64,000 bases of DNA from Diploscapter coronatus (Eukaryota; Nematoda; Chromadorea; Rhabditida; Rhabditidae): assembly GCA_964036155.1 (NCBI GenBank), contig OZ038423.1, positions 57,613,249 to 57,677,248 of the forward strand, written 5' to 3'. The notes under the pieces were generated by a model, which had not been told where the DNA came from, did no database searches, and worked only from the letters and a program-made list of their open reading frames with translations. Position numbers and translations under genes: made by a program. Below are positions 50,540 through 64,000 of the stretch, piece by piece; position 1 is the stretch's first letter, and each line of letters begins with the position of its first letter.

Positions 50540-51373
50540 ATTTCGTATATTTTGTGATAAATGTTTTAAAGACTACAAATTTTAACGATTATTATTTATT
50601 CTCGCACATTCGTTGTGTGTGACTTTTGAAAAATGGAAAACGACATTTCAAAATAATAACAACGGACTAAAAGAAAACAAAACATTGTGTTCGAGAGAGG
50701 ACATTTCTCTGACGATTTCACTTATTAGAACAATGGCGGTGTTTTGAAATGAATAAGACATGTACGTATCGAATTGTGGTTTTTGTTTACAAGAAATACG
50801 AAAAATACAATGACCATTTCGTAAAGTTACGTAAAACCATGTTTCAGACACGAAATAGTCATTGGTTTACGCGATAATTTGATACTCGGTTATTAGATTA
50901 GATAGTTTAGGTATAGATAAAGCTTAGCTCAATTGGTTCTTGAGAAGTTTAAGTATCATTCGCAAATTATTGTTCTCAAAACTCAGTCTTAAGAATAATA
51001 AAATGGAAAATATTATGCCAACAATAGCTGTACAACGCAATAATAATTGCGTGAAAATTGAATCATATCATAAACCAGCTAGGTATCTATTCACAATACA
51101 TAGCACCAGCATAGATTGCTCGCCAATTAAATTGCAGCTTAATTTATAAAATCAAGCAGTTATTAATTTTGCATCTAATGTCTAACTTGCGCCAACAATT
51201 AGGAAAATTGGAATAAATTGAAATGACTCCTAGAAAATTAGAACACTGTTATGAGTGCAACTCATATAGAATCGATATATGGTATTACGAATCAAATGAC
51301 GTAAGATAAGAATATGAATTAATAGTCATGCTGGAATATTCGCACTTTATAAATTAGGATTTTACGGATATAT
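50540..51373. other. Intergenic, converging 3' ends of NEK10 and the CH gene
   Basis: About 830 AT-rich bases between two stop codons pointing at each other. No exon, repeat or RNA gene is recognised; 3' untranslated sequence of both genes is expected. Confidence 0.45.
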
Positions 51374-56853
<5,480 letters not shown>

Positions 56854-59800
56854 GGCCTGAAAATTAGCAGATTAGTCGGAGAGATTTGGAAGTTTGTTAA
56901 TTTCGGATTAGCAGTGGCTTAACGAGTAGAAATTAGCAAAATTTTCAGAGCGTATCTATGTAATCCGAAAAATACAAGTAGTTAACATTCTAGTAAAAGA
57001 ATTTGGACGAATGAGCTCCGAAACAAAGTTAGAAGCGAGAATTTTGCAATTGGATGAAAAAATCGACAGAAATGTCGTTTGTTCGAAAAATTTATAGAGT
57101 TAGGAAGATGCAATAGAATTTTAAATGGGAATTTAGAACGAAGCGCAACCGACGATAAATTGCGGATTCGACTATTAGAAATGCACGGAAATGCCGTCAT
57201 TTTGATTTAACTAAGCTACTTGGGTAAAGTTTGTGTTTTACTCGATCAAGAAAAAATCGGTAGCCCAAAGCACTGAAAATAAAATTTAACCTGGATTTTA
57301 GATGAAGAAAGATAAATGGGAAATGGCAACATGACTTTTCGAGCTTCCAAAATCCAAAACAAAGCTTCGACTATGAAAGACAAAATTGGTGCACCAAAGT
57401 GGGGCGGCGCTTATTTTTCGTTCGTACTTTGCACTCGAGATTCGAGACCTCAAGTCACTGCTTGTGCGTGTGGCAGTCGTTTTTCAATTAGTCGTTTCTG
57501 GGATTTTTTGGTGGATGCGTCTTGCAAGTTCGCCGTTTCTACGAGCCCCTAGGGAATGTTTTCCCGCTATTTTGCCAAAACCAACAGAAAATGCTATAGA
57601 ATAACGTTGCCAGATAGGTACCGTCAAACTTGTCGGAATAGCAGAAATTGTAAGGAAAATCCAGATTTTGCTGGATTTGGAGGGCTTGCAATCTAGACGT
57701 GTGTCATGCTCATTTGCAAAATTTACACAAGAAATTTGAGCAGAAGTTAATTAAGATTCGAAGTTTGGCAAATTTGCGCTTCATCTAAAATTCAAGATGA
57801 TAGAATGAAAAGGTCTGGATGCTCTGTTAGTGTTCGGAAAGGAAATTCTAAAGGCGACTTTAGATTCTTCTATTCGAAAAATATTCGATCCTGACTTGGC
57901 ACTGGCTAGAACACCGAAAAAAAGAAGTGAAAGAATCGCGATTTCAGTCAAATTTCCGAATGTTTGAATTGGGGGTATCAGATTTCAATGTTATGAAGCT
58001 ACGACACTTTGGTTGTTGGTCTGATCCAATTAAAAATTAAGAAGAATGAATTGAATTTCGTCGAAAAAGTAGTTCGATACTGAAGCCCTAAAGTGATTGT
58101 AGTATTTTGCAAAAAGTGCTGACGTCTGTTTTTCTTCTGCCTTTTCCGGTCTTACGAGCTCATCAGGATCGCTTCAAGTTGAAAGATTTTAATTTCGCGG
58201 GTTTTGCAGCGGTTTTCCCCAAAGACATTGGGGACTTAGTATCACTCTGTGCCGGGAGCCGTTTTCCCATTTTCTCGAATTTTTCTGCCGCACCAGCCCG
58301 ACTCTCTAATTTTCCCGTCTTTGAATTGCACAGAGCTTGTATGTCCCCGCCCTCTTTCAATTCTGCCTCGTTCCGGAATTTCCTCCCGACCAGTAAAAAG
58401 TCGAGTGGAGAGGACCACGTCCCAGGGGATTCTGGAGAAAAAATGCCCAAATTTTTCAAAGATGCAAAAAATCACAACGACAAAAGTGAAGATGCGAGCT
58501 AAGAAGAGATATCAGCAGAGATAATGATGTTTCAGAATAGTATACGAAAAAAGTTAAATCGAGCGTTCGGAAGATTCGAAGTTGGAGTTCGAAACTACAT
58601 AAAATAATTGTCTAAATATCAATATTTCACATTTTTATGATAGTATATGTGCGTTCGTTCGTTCAGATAAATATAACAAAGATACGACGACCCTCTCGTC
58701 AATTTGTTGTGTTGCAAATGCGAAAAATAAAACATTCGGACGACAAAGGGGTGTATATTTAGCGACTATAGTCTATAGATTTTTTACATATAGAACCTGA
58801 AAGATAAATTATAATAAAATAAATAATAATCAATTCCATAGATTTAGATAAACTAATGCATAAGATATGACCCTAATCAAATAAAACGAGTGTTTCTGAA
58901 TCAATTGTCCAGAATAAAGATCTAAAATTGGCATAGTATATTTTTTCGAAAGACTCAAATAAAATATAAAGGAGATAAAATATTATTTAAACTAGATAGA
59001 ATAATATCTTCTAAAGTAGAACATGCGCTTAACTATTGAGCTAAATTCATTTAGCTAAATGGAGCAGAATAAAGAAACAGCCAAAAAATGAGGCTGCGAA
59101 TGTTCCAAAAAGCCTGGGGGAGAATGTTCGAATGCATTGAAAAAGAGAAGCCCTAAAAGAGGAGGGCGGAATTTTTGGGAAAAACCGAATAAACCCGCAT
59201 CGAGAGAATAGAAAATGAGGAAATGAACTTACGCTAGAGCAGGCACATACAATTGAAACGAGAAAATGATGTATAATAACCAACAGCAGAGTGTAAAAGT
59301 GGTGATTCGGAATCCGTAAATTGACCTGAATCATAATCAGCGATGAAAATGGGTTCAGAGTCATCAATCCTTACCACTTAGATATCGATGAACATCGGAG
59401 TACGACTCCTACGAAGTTACGTGAAAATTGAATTTTCTTTCGAAATTTTCATTATATCTGATCGTTGTATCCTAAAATCATGCATCTACTTTGAAGATCA
59501 AATAACATGATTTCGCTTTTTATTTTATGATTTAAAATTGTAATTATTTTTAATAAAAAGAATGCCGTTTTATAATAACCATGCATCAATTGTGCAAGTA
59601 AAATTATTGTTTTTCTCAAATTAAAAAATTATTATTTATTTTATTGCAATGAAAATTGCTGACACGATATCATGACGAACTTTGTAGAATTGCTTGAATT
59701 TTTGAATTTCAAATCAAAGTTTAAGAAATGGTTCAAGCAATAAGCGTTACTCTTAAAGCTGACAACTCAAAACAAAAGTAATATTTTGATTAAAAACGGG

Positions 59801-60388
59801 AGTGAATTTCATTCTGATATAATCTACGGAAGAAAATGAATACGTTTCAAAATGCGAAATACAAATCCGTATGAAAGATAAGACATGGTGGATTTAGGAA
59901 ATCATATTCCTAAGATCACTTTATCAGGGTAATTCTGTATTTATGCTAATGTTTAGCTCCGATAAAGTGATGGTAAATTTATGCACATAAGTTAGACGAG
60001 TCGATAATGACTTGATCAAGATATAATAAGTACCAAAACAAACATAAACTGAGCTTAAAATAATCTTAAGAAGGAAGTTAAATGAGATAGAGATTTTCAT
60101 AGAAAAGGCAAATTTATGGCAACCTTCGGTCCAAAATGACGAGTATTTTTGGCCTATTAAATTAAGTCACAAATGAATAATAATTACACAACAACGAAAC
60201 AATCTAATATGTGTCAAGGCAGTGCGAGCGAGTTAGAATTCGAAAATTGAGCTCAAATGTGGCCTAACAATAATTGCAAAATAATTATTATCTAAGTTGA
60301 AAGAAACAAATTAAGTTATTAAATTAGGGCATAGCACCAAAATCGTTGATGAAATAGGACTATTGTAGGGGGTTTTGATTTAAGAATA
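56854..60388. other. 3.5 kb without a supported gene
   Basis: This lies between the start of the smoothelin-like gene and the stop of integrin beta, both on the minus strand. GC-richer patches at 57.3-57.6 and 58.1-58.5 kb carry overlapping open frames on both strands but no domain or splice support. The rest is very AT-rich. It probably includes the promoter of the smoothelin-like gene and the 3' untranslated part of integrin beta. Confidence 0.4.
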
Positions 60389-63300
60389 TTATAGACCTTT
60401 CTTTTTATCTCCTGCGAATATTGGATTCCTGAAGGTCGTCGTCGCTTGTTTGTAGATCGGGTTTTCATTCTAAAAGAATAAAATATTTGAGCTGGCAAAA
60501 ATATCTTTATCCGAATTTAAATATATGCATTGTTTTTTTCTTAAAATTAATTTTTATATATAATTTTTAAATATATAATTGAAATTTCCCTTACCGTATC
60601 CCACTTGGCCATTAATCGTTCGTTGTTGAATTTGGCGTATTCAGCACGGTCGTGGATGACGGTGAGCAGTTTCCAGAGCAGCAGCAACAAAATACCCAAA
60701 ATGACGATACCAGCAATCACACCCAACACGATCGCCAGAATTGGTACAGGTGGGGGGCAATCTTTAGAAAGCTTTCATCATTTTCCAGTTACTATAAACA
60801 AATTTTACCCTTATGCCTTCGCACCCAGACTGTCGCGTTGTCGGTGGCTTCATCGTAGTAGTACAGGTAGTAGAACGTACAGTCGTCGGCAGGGTCGACG
60901 AATTGGCAGGCGGTCGTCTCATTCAGCACGGGCAACTCATCGACGGGAATCACCTTGAACGGACATTCATCGCACTTGGTCTCATTGTACGGTCCAGTGC
61001 CCCATTGCTGACACATCACGCACGGTTTGTACTCGATACACTTTGTAGGGCAGGTCTGAATTCATTATTTTTCTTTCAAAGAAAAGAAACAAGTCTTACC
61101 GGGCAAATTTCGCATTTGGCTCCAGAATAGCGATTTCCGTCGGGGCCATCGAAGCACCGACATCGTCCACAGATACACTCTCCCTTGCCGTTGCAGATCT
61201 TTCCATTGGCTGATAGGCAAGAGTCGGTAGAAATCGGGCACTCACAAGCTCTTCCTATAAATCGCATGAGTTCCTTCAAATAGACTCTTCAAAATACCAG
61301 TCCAGCCCGGTGCACAGATGCACTTTCCACAGTTGCACTCGCCGTGGTCAGCGCAGATCTTCCTATCGTGTCTGGGGCAGTTGAAGTTGTCGCACTCGCA
61401 GAATTCGCCGGAGATTTGCTCTTCGGGGTTCTGAGGATATTACTTTAAAGTGGAAAAGTTGCAGAAAATACCGATCTCTGGAAGCACTCGCACCGACCGC
61501 AGTTGCAGACACCACGACCTTCGCAGATGGCAGATTCGTTGGTTCTGAAAACCATTTTTCGACCATTGGAACTTGGGCTAGAAACGTACCGCTTGCACTT
61601 CTCGTTCAGCGCAGCAGTGCTCATTCCTGGTCGATTACACTCGCAGTATTTTCCAACATTTCCGTCCTTACATCGACACACACCACAGACCATGTCGCCT
61701 CCATGACATTCGATAGCGTTTTTGACGATTCGTTCCTCCTGAGCGCACTCGCAGTCACAAAGGACTTTAACGTTGACGATCAGAGTCTCATCCAGACCAG
61801 ATGGCCCAATCCTCAGGACGAAATCACGCTTGTCGACGCAGTGGGTTGCCTAAAGCAAAACTATTCTTTCAGCTACTCAACCAACTCATACCTCCAGAGT
61901 CACTTCGAAAGAGACTTCATCTCCGACACGAATGCCGTCGCAGACGTTGGTATCCCTAAGGGTCGTTCCATCGAGACACATGGAGCGGTACGTCAGCTTG
62001 AGACCGTCGCTGGCGTTCGCGTTGTCGACCATGATGATTTTCTCGGCGATCTACAATTTGCATCTTCCAGACAAATTCTCTATTTCAAACCAAACCTTCA
62101 TATACTCCTTCTCAATCAGCTCGACGATGTTCCTGGAGTCATTCGCCAAAATTCCGACAGAGGAGGAAACGTCAGGAAGAGATTCAGAGAGCTGTAAGCA
62201 ATTTCTTCAAATAGTTCAGAAGAACTTTCAAGTACCTGGGTGTAGAGTTCCTTGTTGCTCTTGGTGACTGCGAAGATGATGTTTGCCTTCCTGTCCTTGA
62301 TCATCTGGTGGAGTAGAGCGATCGAGGGATAGTCCTGGTTGAGAGTCTCAGTGTAATAACCTTCTGCATTAAGATGACAGGAGCCGTCGTTGGGCTCAAT
62401 TACTCCAGCGAGCTTTAAATATTCAGTTACTCTGGTAGGAACGTAATTTTGTACCTTTCCATCCCCAGCAAAGTGGAATCCAGCGTCGGTCGAGAAGACG
62501 AGCATCTTCCTTGCTCTCTCGCGCCATCCAATGGTCTGGTTGCAAGCAAGCGCCTGGACGACCGCATCGAAACCACCTTCAGGAGCGTCCAAGTTTCCTG
62601 AGATCTCGGCCTTGTCGACCTCAGCCTGTAATAAAACTGCTATTTTCTTCAGACTTGGAATTTGGAACCTTGAATTTCTGAGTGTTGGTGGTCAACGTCA
62701 TTTGGTGTTTGAAGCCATATGGCTCTGCACAAGGCTCCGGACACGGCGATCGCTGCCTGAAAGGTATGAATTTTAGATTCTTGAATAATTGCGCATTCGT
62801 TGAAATGTCTACTTCTCAATTCTCGGGTCGATGAACGGCATGAGCTTCTTGTCGATGAAAGAGCCGAACCCGAGACGGAAATTCTTTGTGACGGTACGCA
62901 TTCTTTCGGCTAAATCATTTTATCTAGATTTTTCAGGAAGAATTTCCTACCCAAGAGATCTCCAAGCTCTGACAACTTCTGCTTGTCATCCTTCATGGAG
63001 TATGACAAGTCCATCAAGTAGTAGAGGTCAACCGGGTAGTCGACCGCTTGACGATAAGTCACATTGAATCGCACGCGGGATTCTAATTTTTTTGTTCTTA
63101 AAATCATTTTGAAAGAGAATTTTCTTACTAGGCCGAATCTCGACGAAGATTTCCTGGGGTTTGATTTGGACGGCTTCCTCCTCGGTCAAGTCTTCTCCTT
63201 GGTCCGACAGTTTATCGTCCTAAATTTGAAATGTTGAAAGGAATGGGGTAGAATTCGTCCAACCTTTTCAACTTCGAGCTTCGTCTGAGGATCTTCGATG

Positions 63301-63683
63301 TAACTCTCGGGGCATCCGTGCTCAAGGAGTTTCGCTCGGTTATCGCAACGAGGATAGGGTTTCTTGTTGTCGAACATCTAAAAAACAAAATTGCAAGATA
63401 CGGTTTTTTTAATAAAATTATACCGGCTGAGCACACCACGCGCAGGTATCGTGGAACTGAATACAGGCAGAGCAAGTGTAGTTATCCCTGGACAACGAAT
63501 AACAAGGGAACTCTTGATTCTCCAGTAATTCGGAGGTCGCTAAAATCAAGGTACTGTAATTTTTTAAGTAAAAAAAGTTCTACCATCTCCCCTTTGCCTC
63601 CATCGCGGTGGTTCGGCTTTATCTTGAGCGTTGACTATAGAGATCAATAAAATGCCGACAGGAATTAGATAGCAGGACCGCAT
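60389..63683 (-). CDS. pat-3: Integrin beta subunit (PAT-3 type)
   Basis: Cell-surface receptor subunit that pairs with an alpha chain to link extracellular matrix to actin, in nematodes at muscle attachments. In order: signal peptide ([20 protein letters not shown]); PSI domain ([17 protein letters not shown]); beta-I domain with the MIDAS motif DLSYSMKDD and [19 protein letters not shown]; then cysteine-rich EGF-like repeats ([41 protein letters not shown]). A beta-tail domain and one transmembrane helix ([18 protein letters not shown]) follow. The cytoplasmic tail keeps [12 protein letters not shown] and [11 protein letters not shown]. The membrane-distal motif reads NPIF, with Phe in place of the usual Tyr, and the tail ends GDKKKGL. 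The gene is complete, with about 14 exons. The C. elegans symbol is used for the single main beta subunit; orthology is inferred from the tail. Confidence 0.95.
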
Positions 63684-64000
63684 TTTGCGGAACAGCAGGT
63701 TAAGTATAGAGGGACTTAGCAAAGTGAATTACCCCCAATCACTTGGTTTAACTCGATCTACCCGGTGGTAACCCTGAATTTTGTTTAATTATGTATAAAA
63801 ATCTGTTGATTTGACGGAGTGATATATGAAAGTAGCGATACTGATAAAATAATAGCCCTGAATTTAAGTCCTATCATTGATAAAGTAGAACCAATAACAT
63901 AATAAGAAAAGAGGAGTGACCCGATAACTATAAAGGGCATAAGTTAGGTGATTATTCATCGATTCTATCTGATGAGAGATGGAGAGAAAAAGAGAGGGAC
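63684..64000. promoter_or_regulatory. Upstream region of integrin beta
   Basis: About 320 AT-rich bases before the integrin beta start. Unlike several neighbours, no TTTCAG acceptor lies next to the ATG, so a leader exon further right or an ordinary promoter is possible. No element can be named. Confidence 0.3.

Noticed and set aside
58107..58502. 131-codon plus-strand open frame and overlapping minus-strand frames
   Set aside because: Open on both strands in a GC-richer patch, no domain, no splice support, no polyadenylation signal nearby. Treated as non-coding until transcripts show otherwise.

Overview
The window is nuclear DNA from a nematode, most likely not Caenorhabditis. It is AT-rich. 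Coding exons are separated by very short introns, many of 41-48 bases, that end in TTTTCAG or a similar site. Several start codons lie 0-30 bases after an unpaired TTTCAG acceptor, as expected for spliced-leader trans-splicing. Two genes encode the CX module, a cysteine domain I know only from nematodes. Exon structures were traced by hand from homology, splice consensus and reading frame. Coordinates given for genes run from start codon to stop codon and include introns.

Layout, left to right. Bases 1-5289 (minus) hold most of a WDR7 / rabconnectin-3 beta gene whose 3' end is outside the window. A short divergent promoter separates it from a small Gly/His/Pro-rich orphan gene (5863-6494, plus). 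Bases 6.9-12.7 kb (minus) hold two CX-module membrane protein genes. Between them are two orphan terminal exons encoding transmembrane segments and two long fold-back repeats. An unrecognised Ser/Lys-rich protein gene follows (14.2-15.7 kb, minus), then a gene-poor 4.7 kb containing one candidate 3' terminal exon. A PTB/PID-domain protein with a proline-rich middle is at 20.4-23.1 kb (plus). The large unc-79 gene, a subunit of the NALCN sodium-leak channel complex, fills 24.3-37.1 kb (plus).

Bases 37.6-40.7 kb (minus) hold the most unusual gene. An Hsp70 nucleotide-binding domain is spliced in frame to a kelch-repeat domain, giving an intact predicted protein of 692 residues in 17 exons. To its right are a mitochondrial UbiB-family kinase-like gene, ADCK2 (41.8-46.2 kb, plus), an armadillo-repeat NEK10 kinase (46.7-50.5 kb, plus), a smoothelin-type calponin-homology protein (51.4-56.9 kb, minus), 3.5 kb without a supported gene, and an integrin beta subunit (60.4-63.7 kb, minus).

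The genes do not form one pathway. WDR7 (V-ATPase regulation at synaptic vesicles) and UNC-79 (neuronal leak channel) point to neurons; integrin beta and the smoothelin-like protein point to muscle attachment and the cytoskeleton. From memory, C. elegans unc-79, pat-3 and the ADCK2 homologue are all on chromosome III, which would fit conserved linkage. No tRNA, rRNA, CRISPR array, transposase or viral gene was recognised.
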